Origin: Proteinivorax hydrogeniformans
GTDB lineage: Bacteria > Bacillota > Proteinivoracia > Proteinivoracales > Proteinivoracaceae
Direction of reading: 5' to 3'
Length of the DNA stretch: 64,000 nucleotides
Assembly (NCBI RefSeq): GCF_040515995.1
Contig: NZ_CP159485.1
Coordinates: forward strand, 1-64,000
Part shown: positions 24,063 to 36,628 of the stretch, piece after piece
Numbering within the stretch: the first letter of the stretch is position 1
Layout: every line of letters starts with the position of its first letter
The notes under the pieces: model-generated
What the model saw: only the letters and a program-made list of their open reading frames with translations
What the model was told of the DNA's origin: nothing
The model's database searches: none
Position numbers and translations under genes: made by a program

Positions 24063-25334
24063 ATGATAGATTTAAAAATACTTAGAAAAGAACCAGAAAC
24101 ATTTATGGAGGCTATAACAAAAAGGGGGGGAGATCCAGAGGTAGTTAAAAAGATACAAGAGCTAGATAAGAAAAGACGAGAACTTTTGGGTGAAACAGAA
24201 AATTTAAAAAGAAAACGTAATGAAGTCTCCAAAGAAATAGCACAACTCAAAAGAGAGAAAAAAGACGCTGAAGAAAAAATCAAAGCTATGCGAAAAGTTG
24301 GAGATGACATAAAAGGGATTGATACACAGCTAGCTGATATAGAAGAAAAAGTAACAACACTGGCCTTAGAAATACCCAATGTTCCCAATGAATCAGTTCC
24401 TGTAGGGACAAGTGAAGAGCAAAACCAACAAATAAAAAAATGGGGAGAGATACCAAAGTTTGAGTTTCAGCCCAAAGCTCATTGGGACGTCGGAGGAGAT
24501 TTAGATATATTAGATTTTGAAAGGGCTGGCAAGGTAACAGGAACACGATTTGTGTTTTTAAAAGGTTTGGCAGCTAAGTTAGAAAGAGCGTTAATTAACT
24601 TCATGCTTGACACACATCAAGAGCATGGCTATACTGAGTTAATGACTCCTTACATGGTTAACAGCGAAAGCATGCAGGGAACAGGTCAATTTCCAAAGTT
24701 TAAAGAGGATGCTTTTTCTGTGGAAAACAAATACTATCTTATCCCTACAGCAGAAGTGCCTGTGACCAATTTTCATAGAGATGAAATTTTAGCTAGTGAT
24801 GAATTGCCCCGAAAGTTTACAGCTTTCACACCTTGTTTTAGGGCAGAAGCTGGAGCACACGGTAGAGATACTAGAGGACTTATACGACAGCACCAGTTTA
24901 ACAAGGTAGAGTTAGTAAAAATAACAAAACCAGAAGAGTCTTATTTTGAGTTAGAAAAGCTTTTAGAAGATGCCGAGAGAATACTTAGGTTGTTAAAATT
25001 ACCATATAGGGTGGTAAACCTTTGTACAGGGGATTTAGGTTTTTCTGCTGCTAAAACATATGATATAGAAGTGTGGTTTCCAAGTTTTGAGACTTACAGA
25101 GAAATCTCCTCATGTAGTAACTTCGAGGACTTTCAAGCAAGAAGGGCCAACATTAAATATAGAGAGCAGCCTAAACACAAAGCTAAGTTAGTGCACACTT
25201 TAAATGGTTCAGGACTAGCAGTAGGAAGGACTGTTGCTGCAATCTTAGAGAACTACCAAAATGAAGATGGAACGGTAACAATTCCAGAAGTTTTAAGACC
25301 CTATTTAGGTGGAAAAGAGAAGATTTCAAAATAA
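24063..25334 (+). CDS. serS: Seryl-tRNA synthetase
   Basis: Class II synthetase of 423 aa that charges tRNA-Ser. The N-terminal long coiled-coil arm (about residues 30-100, rich in K/E) grips the long variable arm of tRNA-Ser. Motif 2 is visible as [24 protein letters not shown], here spanning about 259-282, and motif 3 as [16 protein letters not shown] near 382. It is preceded by a serine T-box and followed by a tRNA cluster with two serine tRNAs, so enzyme and substrates are neighbours. Confidence 0.97.
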   Translation: MIDLKILRKEPETFMEAITKRGGDPEVVKKIQELDKKRRELLGETENLKRKRNEVSKEIAQLKREKKDAEEKIKAMRKVGDDIKGIDTQLADIEEKVTTLALEIPNVPNESVPVGTSEEQNQQIKKWGEIPKFEFQPKAHWDVGGDLDILDFERAGKVTGTRFVFLKGLAAKLERALINFMLDTHQEHGYTELMTPYMVNSESMQGTGQFPKFKEDAFSVENKYYLIPTAEVPVTNFHRDEILASDELPRKFTAFTPCFRAEAGAHGRDTRGLIRQHQFNKVELVKITKPEESYFELEKLLEDAERILRLLKLPYRVVNLCTGDLGFSAAKTYDIEVWFPSFETYREISSCSNFEDFQARRANIKYREQPKHKAKLVHTLNGSGLAVGRTVAAILENYQNEDGTVTIPEVLRPYLGGKEKISK

Positions 25335-25350
25335 TTAATTATAATTTTGG

Positions 25351-25439
25351 TTGACATAAAGACAAAAATGATATATAGTATATAAACGTAAGGTTGAGCA
25401 ACAAAAAAACTTGACATTGAACCTCGAAGGTGATATACT
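25351..25439 (+). promoter_or_regulatory. Tandem sigma-A promoters of the tRNA cluster
   Basis: Promoter 1: TTGACA (25351-25356), 17 bp, TATAGT (25374-25379). Promoter 2: TTGACA (25411-25416), 17 bp, TATACT (25434-25439). Both are near consensus and 60 bp apart, as expected for stable RNA genes; the first tRNA starts 15 bases after the second -10. Confidence 0.85.
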
Positions 25440-25453
25440 TTTGAGGTGTCCTT

Positions 25454-25540
25454 GGAGGGGTGTCCGAGTGGCTTAAGGAGCTGGTCTTGAAAACCAGTGA
25501 CACGAAAGTGCCGTGGGTTCGAATCCCACCCCCTCCGCCA
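25454..25540 (+). tRNA. tRNA-Ser (anticodon TGA)
   Basis: Class II tRNA with long variable arm. Acceptor GGAGGGG pairs with CCCCTCC, discriminator G, encoded CCA. Anticodon loop CTTGAAA gives TGA, reading UCA and related serine codons. Confidence 0.96.
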
Positions 25541-25556
25541 CAAACTACAAACAAGT

Positions 25557-25652
25557 GGAGAGGTGCCCGAGTAGGCTGAAGGGGGTCGCCTGCTAAGCGA
25601 TTAAGCGAGATTAAACCTCGCTTCGAGGGTTCGAATCCCTCTCTCTCCGCCA
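25557..25652 (+). tRNA. tRNA-Ser (anticodon GCT)
   Basis: Class II tRNA with a long variable arm (AGCGAG TTAAAC CTCGCT type stem). Acceptor GGAGAG region pairs with CTCTCC, discriminator G, encoded CCA. Anticodon loop CTGCTAA gives GCT, reading AGC/AGU. Confidence 0.95.
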
Positions 25653-25658
25653 TAATAT

Positions 25659-25735
25659 GTGCCCGTAGCTCAGCTGGATAGAGTGTTTGACTACGAATCA
25701 AAAGGTCCCAGGTTCGAATCCTGGCGGGCACGCCA
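25659..25735 (+). tRNA. tRNA-Arg (anticodon ACG)
   Basis: Acceptor GTGCCCG pairs with CGGGCAC, discriminator G, encoded CCA. Anticodon loop CTACGAA gives ACG. Its A34 must be deaminated to inosine to read CGC; the deaminase TadA is encoded 150 bases downstream. Confidence 0.96.
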
Positions 25736-25755
25736 TTTTATCATAAGACTACTAT

Positions 25756-25785
25756 AAATATTTGGTTTTGGCCAAATATTTTATT
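25756..25785 (+). terminator. Hairpin between the two arginine tRNAs
   Basis: AAATATTTGG and CCAAATATTT pair around a TTTTGG loop, then TTATTTATT. It looks like a terminator or attenuator after the first three tRNAs; TATAAT at 25789-25794 may restart transcription, though I see no good -35. Confidence 0.6.
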
Positions 25786-25801
25786 TATTATAATTTAAGA
25801 T

Positions 25802-25877
25802 GCGCCCGTAGCTCAGGGGATAGAGCAGTGGTTTCCTAAACCGCGTGTCGGAGGTTCAAGTCCTTCTGGGCGCACCA
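25802..25877 (+). tRNA. tRNA-Arg (anticodon CCT)
   Basis: Acceptor GCGCCCG pairs with TGGGCGC, discriminator A, encoded CCA. Anticodon loop TTCCTAA gives CCT, reading AGG. It ends only about 4 bases before the first possible tadA start. Confidence 0.95.
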
Positions 25878-25890
25878 TACAGTGGTGGGT

Positions 25891-26334
25891 GTGATTATAT
25901 TGGTACCTATGCAGGTAGCCCTTAAACAAGCGCAAAAAGCTCTGAGGTTAAATGAAGTTCCTATAGGAGCCGTAGTGGTTAAAAAGGGTGAGGTTATTTC
26001 AGTAGGTCATAATCTTAGAGAAACATTAAAAGATCCAACTGCTCATGCTGAAATGGTAGCGTTAAGAAGAGCTGCGCAAACCTTAGGTGGTTGGAGGTTG
26101 ATTGACTGTCAGATTTATGTTACAGTTGAACCGTGCTTTATGTGCACCTCCACGATAATACAAAGCAGAATTAAAAAAGTGGTTTTTGGTGCTTCGGAAC
26201 CTAAAATGGGTGGACTTGGTTCCAAAATAGACATGCCTAAACAATTACAAACTAACATTGAAGTTGTTTCAGGGGTTTGCGAGCAAGAATCTATAGAGTT
26301 ACTAAATACTTTCTTTTCTAAATTAAGAAGATAA
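25891..26334 (+). CDS. tadA: tRNA-specific adenosine deaminase TadA
   Basis: Zinc deaminase that converts A34 to inosine in tRNA-Arg(ACG), whose gene is nearby. The zinc and catalytic motifs are HAEM (TAHAEMVALRRA) and PCFMC (VEPCFMCTST). The start is unsure: in-frame GTG at 25882 and 25891, TTG at 25900 and ATG at 25909 are possible, with GGTGGG as a weak ribosome site. I list 25891, giving about 147 aa. The gene is embedded in a tRNA cluster and so is probably co-transcribed with tRNAs. Confidence 0.92.
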   Translation: MIILVPMQVALKQAQKALRLNEVPIGAVVVKKGEVISVGHNLRETLKDPTAHAEMVALRRAAQTLGGWRLIDCQIYVTVEPCFMCTSTIIQSRIKKVVFGASEPKMGGLGSKIDMPKQLQTNIEVVSGVCEQESIELLNTFFSKLRR

Positions 26335-26345
26335 CAAATAAATAT

Positions 26346-26440
26346 GGAGAGGTGGCTGAGTTGGCTTAAGGCGCTCGCCTGGAAAGCGAGTAGATGGGGA
26401 ACGCCCTGTCTCGAGGGTTCGAATCCCTCCCTCTCCGCCA
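26346..26440 (+). tRNA. tRNA-Ser (anticodon GGA)
   Basis: Class II tRNA with long variable arm. Acceptor GGAGAGG, encoded CCA, anticodon loop CTGGAAA inside stem CTCGC/GCGAG gives GGA, reading UCC/UCU. This is the tRNA expected to pair with the UCC specifier of the serS T-box. Confidence 0.96.
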
Positions 26441-26453
26441 TAAAGTTAAAAAT

Positions 26454-26721
26454 GGCCGTACTAGATGGGGAGGTAGCGGTGCCTTGTACCTGCAATCCGC
26501 TATAGCAGGATCGAATACCTACAGTGAGGCTTGATGCTTGTAGGGCTGGCCTAGACAAGTGGTGACGACGATTGGGTCCTACGCAATCACACTCCATAAA
26601 CCCCGTCAGGTCCGGAAGGAAGCAGCGGTAAGTGGTTGCTGTGATGTGCCGTGGGGGTGCCTGATTTGAGCTAACTATCTAGGTATCGCCTATGACATCT
26701 AGTCGAATGTAGGGTACGGCC
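26454..26721 (+). ncRNA. ffs: Signal recognition particle RNA (long Firmicute type)
   Basis: RNA of about 268 nt of the protein-targeting particle. The universal domain IV core GTCAGGTCCGGAAGGAAGCA is at about 26605-26624. The ends GGCCGTAC (26454-26461) and GTACGGCC (26714-26721) pair, which sets the boundaries and shows the long form with an Alu-like domain. It sits between tRNA-Ser and dnaX, as in Bacillus (scr). Confidence 0.95.
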
Positions 26722-26734
26722 TTAATTTTTATTA

Positions 26735-26761
26735 AAAGCACCTAGTAGGTGTTTTTTTTTA
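26735..26761 (+). terminator. Terminator after SRP RNA
   Basis: GCACCTA and TAGGTGT pair in a compact hairpin (26738-26752), followed by a run of T. Confidence 0.8.
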
Positions 26762-26769
26762 TAACTTTG

Positions 26770-26799
26770 TTGTCAATCACTATCTGGTTTTGGTAGAAT
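26770..26799 (+). promoter_or_regulatory. dnaX promoter
   Basis: TTGTCA (26770-26775), 18 bp, TAGAAT (26794-26799), 20 bases before the dnaX ATG and its AGGAGG site. Confidence 0.6.
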
Positions 26800-26818
26800 A
26801 GAGACAGGAGGTTAAAAT

Positions 26819-28351
26819 ATGGGATATAAGGCTTTGTACCGTAAGTTAAGACCGACAAACTTTGAAGAAGGCTATGTTGCTCAAAAACATATAAGGCGCA
26901 CTTTACAAAACAGCTTAGAAAACAATCAAATAGCTCATGCTTATCTCTTTTCTGGACCAAGAGGAACGGGTAAAACTAGTACTGCAAAAATCTTAGCAAA
27001 AGCTGTAAATTGTAAAGATGGACCTCAAAAGAATCCATGTAACACTTGTTCAAGTTGTGAAAAGATAAATGAAAATAACAGCTTAGATGTACTTGAGATT
27101 GATGCTGCTTCAAACAGGGGGATAGACGAAATTAGAGAACTTAGAGAAAGAGTTCGATATGCGCCTTCTGAAAGCAGGTACAAAGTGTATATTATCGATG
27201 AGGTACATATGTTAACTGTGGAGGCATTTAATGCACTACTTAAAACCTTAGAAGACCCTCCTCAACATGTTATTTTTATTTTAGCCACTACAGAAGCTCA
27301 TAAGTTACCGTCTACCATCCTATCTAGGTGTCAGAGATTTGATTTTAGAAGGTTTAGCATCGAAGAAATAGCTGGATACTTAACGGAAGTCTGTTCTAAT
27401 GCCGGGGCTTCCATTGATAGAGAGTCTGCAGAAATTATCTCCCGCAGGGCTGATGGGAGTTTGCGTGATGCTTTAAGCTTACTAGACCAGATTCTTGTCT
27501 ATAAACAGGGAGATGAGGTAAAAAAAGAGTTGGTTTTATCTTCGCTGGGCGTAACTTCCAATGATACAGTTTGGGAAATGGTTGACGATATTTCAGGTAA
27601 AAAAGTAGCAGCAGCCATGGATAAAGTAGACTGGATTGTGGAAGAGGGAAAGGATATACATCAATTTTTAAGTGATTTAATCTCAGCATATAGGGATATT
27701 ATGCTAAAAAGCGTCAGCAAGGAAAAAGCTGATGTTGGCGTATCCCCTATGGAAGCAATCACTACTATAGAGGTCTTGACAGAAGGGCAAAAGCAAATAA
27801 GGTACTCCTCTCATCCTAAGATTTTATTGGAAACTTTAATAATAAAAACCATGGAGGGGAAAGACAGAAAGATTGTGGAGCTGGAAAAAAAGATCTATGA
27901 TTTAGAAAACAAGTTTGACACAAAGGAGTTTTCGCCTCCCCCTTCTAATCAAATGCAACAAGTAAACAATATTGACCCAGGGCCTAAACAAGGTGTTAAC
28001 CTAAAATATATTAGGGATAACTGGGATAAAATATTGTATAATGTAAAAAAAGAGAATGTCTCTACACACGCCTGGTTAAAGGAAGGGGTAGTTGATAGTT
28101 TAGAGGGAAACACCATAATTATAAAATATGGTGATAAGTTTATATTACATGCTGATAATGTCATGAAAGAACAGCATAAGTCTGTAATAGAAAAAGTTTT
28201 ACAAGATGTATGTAACGCAGAGTTAAAGATTAAATCACAAAAAAAACATAGCAAAACAGGTCCTGTTAAAAAAAAACAGCAGAAAAGCTCAATGGTAGCT
28301 AAAGCTCAAGAAATCTTTGGAGAGGACCTTGTAGAAATAGAAGAAAATTAA
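26819..28351 (+). CDS. dnaX: DNA polymerase III subunit tau/gamma
   Basis: Clamp-loader ATPase of 510 aa. Walker [10 protein letters not shown] is near residues 45-53, a zinc module has CNTCSSCEK near 74, Walker B is IIDEVHML near 124, and the sensor/SRC arginine finger is LSRCQRF near 167. It works with HolB (43124) and DnaN to load the clamp. The tail after about residue 370 is low-complexity and lysine-rich, as in tau. I see no programmed frameshift signal. First of dnaX-ybaB-recR. Confidence 0.96.
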   Translation: MGYKALYRKLRPTNFEEGYVAQKHIRRTLQNSLENNQIAHAYLFSGPRGTGKTSTAKILAKAVNCKDGPQKNPCNTCSSCEKINENNSLDVLEIDAASNRGIDEIRELRERVRYAPSESRYKVYIIDEVHMLTVEAFNALLKTLEDPPQHVIFILATTEAHKLPSTILSRCQRFDFRRFSIEEIAGYLTEVCSNAGASIDRESAEIISRRADGSLRDALSLLDQILVYKQGDEVKKELVLSSLGVTSNDTVWEMVDDISGKKVAAAMDKVDWIVEEGKDIHQFLSDLISAYRDIMLKSVSKEKADVGVSPMEAITTIEVLTEGQKQIRYSSHPKILLETLIIKTMEGKDRKIVELEKKIYDLENKFDTKEFSPPPSNQMQQVNNIDPGPKQGVNLKYIRDNWDKILYNVKKENVSTHAWLKEGVVDSLEGNTIIIKYGDKFILHADNVMKEQHKSVIEKVLQDVCNAELKIKSQKKHSKTGPVKKKQQKSSMVAKAQEIFGEDLVEIEEN

Positions 28352-28364
28352 GGAGGAATGTCAA

Positions 28365-28688
28365 ATGTTTAAAGGTGGAAATATGAATAAGGCTATGAAA
28401 CAGATGAAAAAAATGCAATCTGATATGGCTAAAATGCAAGAAGAATTAAAGGAAAAAACAGTTGAAGCTACAGCTGGAGGCGGAGCAGTCAAGGTAGTAG
28501 CTAATGGGCACAAAGAAGTAAAGGACATCGCAATCGATCCAGAAGCTGTAGATCCAGATGATGTGGAAATGCTTCAAGATTTAGTTTTAGCAGCTGTAAA
28601 TGAAGCGCTAAAAACTGCAGACGATATGGTGGAGAAGGAAATGCAAAAAGTTACAGGAGGAATGCAACTCCCTCCAGGGTTGTTTTAG
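28365..28688 (+). CDS. yaaK: YbaB/EbfC nucleoid-associated protein
   Basis: Small DNA-binding protein of 107 aa (YaaK in Bacillus). It has a methionine/lysine-rich amphipathic start ([19 protein letters not shown]) and the family end [10 protein letters not shown]. The exact role is unclear; it is thought to bind the nucleoid and always travels with dnaX and recR. GGAGG precedes the ATG. Confidence 0.93.
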   Translation: MFKGGNMNKAMKQMKKMQSDMAKMQEELKEKTVEATAGGGAVKVVANGHKEVKDIAIDPEAVDPDDVEMLQDLVLAAVNEALKTADDMVEKEMQKVTGGMQLPPGLF

Positions 28689-29288
28689 ATGGAAGGACAG
28701 TCAGTTTATCTTACTCAGTTGGTGGAATCTTTACAGATGCTGCCAGGAGTGGGAAAAAAGTCGGCGCAGAGATTGGCGTATTACATAATGAAAATGCCAC
28801 AGCAAGAAGCAAAAAGGTTGTCTGAGTCAATTTCTAACGTTCGAAATAAAGTAAAAGAATGTATAGTGTGTAGTAATTTCACTGAAAACGAAAAGTGTCC
28901 TATATGTATGAATGAAAAAAGGGATAAAGAATCAATATGCGTTGTTCAAGAAGCTAAAGACATTGGGGTTATGGAAAGGATAGGGGAGTATAACGGCTAT
29001 TACCATGTGCTAAAAGGAGTCATATCTCCTATGGAGGGGATAGGGCCCGACGAATTAAATATACCCTCACTATTAAATAGGATAAGAGAAGGTAAAATAA
29101 AGGAAGTAATTGTAGCAACCAACCCAAATGTTGAAGGAGAGGCTACGGCAATGTATCTGGCTAAGCTTATAAGGCCTTTGGGTGCGAAAGTTACTAGAAT
29201 TGCACATGGCTTACCGGTCGGTGGGGATATTGAATATGCCGATGAAGTCACTTTATCAAGAGCCATGCAAGGAAGAATGGAAATATAG
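28689..29288 (+). CDS. recR: Recombination protein RecR
   Basis: Recombination mediator of 199 aa that acts with RecF and RecO at gaps. It has an N-terminal helix-hairpin-helix (LPGVGKKSAQR near residue 19), a C4 zinc finger (CIVC and CPIC, near 58-75) and a Toprim domain (VVQEAKDIGVME; ATNPNVEGEAT). The ATG follows the ybaB stop without a gap and no strong ribosome site is seen, so translational coupling is likely. Confidence 0.96.
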   Translation: MEGQSVYLTQLVESLQMLPGVGKKSAQRLAYYIMKMPQQEAKRLSESISNVRNKVKECIVCSNFTENEKCPICMNEKRDKESICVVQEAKDIGVMERIGEYNGYYHVLKGVISPMEGIGPDELNIPSLLNRIREGKIKEVIVATNPNVEGEATAMYLAKLIRPLGAKVTRIAHGLPVGGDIEYADEVTLSRAMQGRMEI

Positions 29289-29290
29289 TC

Positions 29291-29328
29291 ACAAAAACCA
29301 CGAATCTGCATTCGTGGTTTTTATTTTT
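29291..29328 (+). terminator. Terminator after recR
   Basis: AAAAACCACGAAT and ATTCGTGGTTTTT form a stem of 13 bp with a short CTGC loop and T-rich tail. Confidence 0.88.
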
Positions 29329-29414
29329 TAATACAATACCTATAAAATGTATGACCTTAATAATCTTAGTCAATAATTAAACCTAGGATAAGAAAAAGTT
29401 AAGGTGGTGTAGGT

Positions 29415-29696
29415 ATGATAAGGTTAGTAAAACTTTTAAAAGGAATAAAAAACTATTTTCTAGAGGATGGTAACCCAGTAGATGTTCCTCAATCTAAAAG
29501 TGCTATCCAGTTACTAGAAGAGGCAAAAAAAGAATGGCAATGTGCTAGAGAGTATTTCAATAATGTAAGCGACCCAGAGTTAGTTGATTACGCTATTTTC
29601 TCAGTTCAAGCTGCAGAAAAACGCTATGAGTATCTATTAAAAAAAGAAAAACAAGTAAATAAGGAAAAAGAGTATATTTTAAAAAGAAATGAATAA
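29415..29696 (+). CDS. yaaL: DUF2508 protein, YaaL-like
   Basis: A 93-aa protein of the DUF2508 family, recognised by the WQCAREYFNNVSDPELVDYAIF-like core (about residues 37-58) and by its place between recR and bofA. It is soluble and helical with a charged C-terminus; no function is established for this family. The 86-base gap before it has no clear promoter that I can name. Confidence 0.75.
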   Translation: MIRLVKLLKGIKNYFLEDGNPVDVPQSKSAIQLLEEAKKEWQCAREYFNNVSDPELVDYAIFSVQAAEKRYEYLLKKEKQVNKEKEYILKRNE

Positions 29697-29726
29697 CTTT
29701 ATAACAAAGCAAGCAGGGGGTGGGTT

Positions 29727-29996
29727 ATGGAAAAAAACTACGAGTTGCTTTTTATTGTTATAATGCTTTTGTTTGCAACAGCAATTATTTTAAGACCTTT
29801 GCTAAGGCAAGGAAAGTCGATGTTAAAACTATTAGTTTTTGCAGGCGTTGGTTTGGCGTCGCTGGTTTTCTTGAATTTGTTTGGACACTTTTTCAACATG
29901 TACTTACCGATAAACTATGTCACGGTTTTAGTTTCTGGAGGGCTCGGATTACCAGGTGTTATATTGTTGACTGCATTAAAGTTTATTCTTATGTGA
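29727..29996 (+). CDS. bofA: Pro-sigma-K processing inhibitor BofA
   Basis: Small membrane protein of 89 aa. In Bacillus, BofA holds the SpoIVFB protease inactive in the mother-cell membrane until engulfment is complete. Hydrophobic segments lie at about residues 5-23 and 33-55, and the conserved tail LGLPGVILLTALKFI is present. The stop codon is inside the following terminator stem. The AGCAGGGGGTGGG ribosome region precedes the ATG. It marks the organism as a spore former. Confidence 0.9.
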   Translation: MEKNYELLFIVIMLLFATAIILRPLLRQGKSMLKLLVFAGVGLASLVFLNLFGHFFNMYLPINYVTVLVSGGLGLPGVILLTALKFILM

Positions 29997-30028
29997 TCTT
30001 ATTTTTTTAGATCACATAAGATTTTTTT
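29988..30028 (+). terminator. Terminator overlapping the bofA stop
   Basis: CTTATGTGATCT (29988-29999) and AGATCACATAAG (30009-30020) form a perfect 12-bp stem followed by ATTTTTTT. The TGA of bofA lies inside the left arm. Confidence 0.9.
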
Positions 30029-30037
30029 AAAACATTG

Positions 30038-30066
30038 TTGACTTAATTTCAAAGGTGTGGTATAGT
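30038..30066 (+). promoter_or_regulatory. rRNA promoter (rrn copy 2)
   Basis: TTGACT (30038-30043), 17 bp, TATAGT (30061-30066). Only one promoter is seen, against two before copy 1. The boxA-like GGTCTTTGAAAATTG follows at 30096-30110. Confidence 0.85.
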
Positions 30067-30201
30067 AGTATTTGTCGTCGAGAGATGACGGACAAGGTCT
30101 TTGAAAATTGAACAGCTAATGCAAAAGCCAGTAAGGTTTAAAGTTAATTTCTTTTTTATTATTTAAGTAAGTTGAGCTAAATTTTAGCTTTTCATAAACT
30201 A

Positions 30202-31733
<1,532 letters not shown>

Positions 31734-31897
31734 AGCTTTAACCTCAAGGTTAGTAGCATAGCTGTTTAATTTTGAAAGACCTAGTCTTTCAACCGATCTT
31801 TGAAATTACCCATAAGGATAAAACTAAGAAAGTATCAACCCGAGATATAAAAAAGCGTGGTAGATACAATTTCATTATGTTTAAACGAGAAAAACGA

Positions 31898-34971
<3,074 letters not shown>

Positions 34972-35012
34972 TTAGTTTAGATAATGACTTAGTTTTATTC
35001 CTTATGGTAATT

Positions 35013-35132
35013 TATCCAGTGACAAAAGCGAAGAGGATCCACCGGTTCCCATCTCGAACACCGCAGTTAAGCTCTTCAGCGCCGATGGTACTTGGGGTTT
35101 ACCCCCTGGAAGAGTAGGACGTCGCTGGGTAC
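35013..35132 (+). rRNA. rrf: 5S ribosomal RNA, copy 2
   Basis: Same sequence as copy 1 over the whole gene as far as I can see. Confidence 0.93.
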
Positions 35133-35134
35133 CT

Positions 35135-35174
35135 TAAAGCACCTAACCATATTATTTGGTTAGGTGCTTTTTTT
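35135..35174 (+). terminator. Terminator of rrn copy 2
   Basis: AAAGCACCTAACCA and TGGTTAGGTGCTTT form a perfect 14-bp stem followed by a T-run. Confidence 0.9.
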
Positions 35175-35425
35175 TAATGTCTTTTGTAGAATAATGTTTT
35201 CAATAGCCTATTTTTTTACTGATTTTAAGATTTACGAACTTAGCATACACAAGGATATTTGACTATATCTGACCATTATTGTCTCTAATGTTTCTAAATA
35301 GGCTTAATGCAATTAGAACCGTCTTAAGAAGCTTACAGGCTGTCTGACTATCTTTGACCAATGTATAACCGCATGTTACCATTAATAGGTGCGAAATACA
35401 TAAGAAAAAACGAGGAGGCAGATCA
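35175..35425 (+). promoter_or_regulatory. Upstream region of the opu operon with repeated motif
   Basis: Gene-free stretch before opuAA. A motif TGACTATATCTGACCATTA (35260-35278) recurs as TGACTATCTTTGACCAATG (35345-35363), 85 bp later, which is about eight helical turns. TTGACC (35354-35359), 17 bp, TACCAT is a weak possible promoter overlapping the second copy. The repeats could bind an osmotic regulator; this is speculative. Confidence 0.4.
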
Positions 35426-36628
35426 TTGTCTGATAAGTTAATAGTAAAGGACTTATATAAAGTTTTTGGCAAAAAACCCAAAAGGGGCGTTGAGCTTCTT
35501 AATAAAGGTAAATCTAAGGAAGAGATTTTAAGAAAGAACAATTTAACTGTGGCAGTTAACAATGCAAACTTTACTGTTAAAAAAGGTGAGGTTTTTGTAA
35601 TTATGGGGCTGTCGGGAAGTGGGAAGTCAACTCTTGTCCGCTGTCTAAATAGACTTTTAGATCCGACTGCTGGAGAAGTTATCTTAGATGGTAAAAACAT
35701 CTCCAACCTTAACGATACAGAGCTTAGAAAGGTACGTAGAAAGTCAATGAGTATGGTCTTTCAAAACTTTGCCCTACTTCCTTCACGGACCGTGCTTTCA
35801 AATGTGGAGTATGGCCTGGAAGTTCAAGGAATAGAAAAAGAAGAAAGAGAAAAGAAAGCAATGACTGCGCTTAAACAAGTTGGTTTGTCTGGCTATGAGC
35901 ACAACCTACCTAGTCAGCTAAGTGGAGGTATGCAGCAAAGGGTCGGTCTAGCCAGAGCTTTAGCTAACAACCCTGATATTTTGTTAATGGATGAAGCTTT
36001 TAGCGCGTTAGACCCACTAATTAGAAGTGATATGCAGGATGAACTTTTGGATTTACAAGAAGAAATGCAAAAGACCATCATTTTTATCACTCATGATTTA
36101 GATGAGGCGCTTAAAATTGGTGATAGAATAATGCTTATGAAAGATGGAGAAACAGTTCAAATAGGAACAGCTGAAGAAATTCTTTCTAACCCTGCTAATG
36201 ACTATGTGAAGCGCTTTGTGCAGGGAGTTAATAGAAGTGAGATTTTAACAGCTGAAGATGTGATGGCAAAGCCGTTTACTACAGTTGGTGGTAATCAGGG
36301 ACCGAGGGTTGCACTTAAAGAAATGAGAGAGCACGGTATCAACTCCGTATTAGTAACAGAGAAAAGAAAACTAAAAGGCGTTGTTCACATCGACGATGTT
36401 TATAAAGCCATAGAACAAGGTAAGAAAGAATTAAATGGGATAGTAAAAGAAAACGAGGTTAACACTGTGTATCCAGATACAAGCATACAAGAACTAATAG
36501 AGGTAACAGCTAGTGATTCCTTACCTACCGCAGTAGTTAATAAAGAAAATAAGCTGCTAGGTGTGGTTGTAAAGGGAAGCGTGCTAGAAGCCCTAATACC
36601 AGAAAGGGGTGAAGACAATGTTTCCTAA
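35426..36628 (+). CDS. opuAA: Glycine betaine/proline ABC transporter, ATPase
   Basis: ABC ATPase of 400 aa. Walker A GLSGSGKST is near residue 60, the ABC signature LSGGMQQR near 170, and Walker B ILLMDEAFSALD near 188. The C-terminal third (about 270-395) holds two CBS domains, which in OpuA sense ionic strength or cyclic-di-AMP and gate uptake. Starts at TTG with GAGGAGG 7 bases upstream. First gene of the opuA operon for uptake of osmoprotectants. Confidence 0.93.
   Translation: MSDKLIVKDLYKVFGKKPKRGVELLNKGKSKEEILRKNNLTVAVNNANFTVKKGEVFVIMGLSGSGKSTLVRCLNRLLDPTAGEVILDGKNISNLNDTELRKVRRKSMSMVFQNFALLPSRTVLSNVEYGLEVQGIEKEEREKKAMTALKQVGLSGYEHNLPSQLSGGMQQRVGLARALANNPDILLMDEAFSALDPLIRSDMQDELLDLQEEMQKTIIFITHDLDEALKIGDRIMLMKDGETVQIGTAEEILSNPANDYVKRFVQGVNRSEILTAEDVMAKPFTTVGGNQGPRVALKEMREHGINSVLVTEKRKLKGVVHIDDVYKAIEQGKKELNGIVKENEVNTVYPDTSIQELIEVTASDSLPTAVVNKENKLLGVVVKGSVLEALIPERGEDNVS

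Noticed and set aside
25339-25731. Minus-strand ORFs over the tRNA cluster (with phrases like REGFEPS), also 26115-26597
   Set aside because: They are antisense to tRNA-Ser and tRNA-Arg genes. Such translated tRNA antisense peptides are a well-known annotation artefact.
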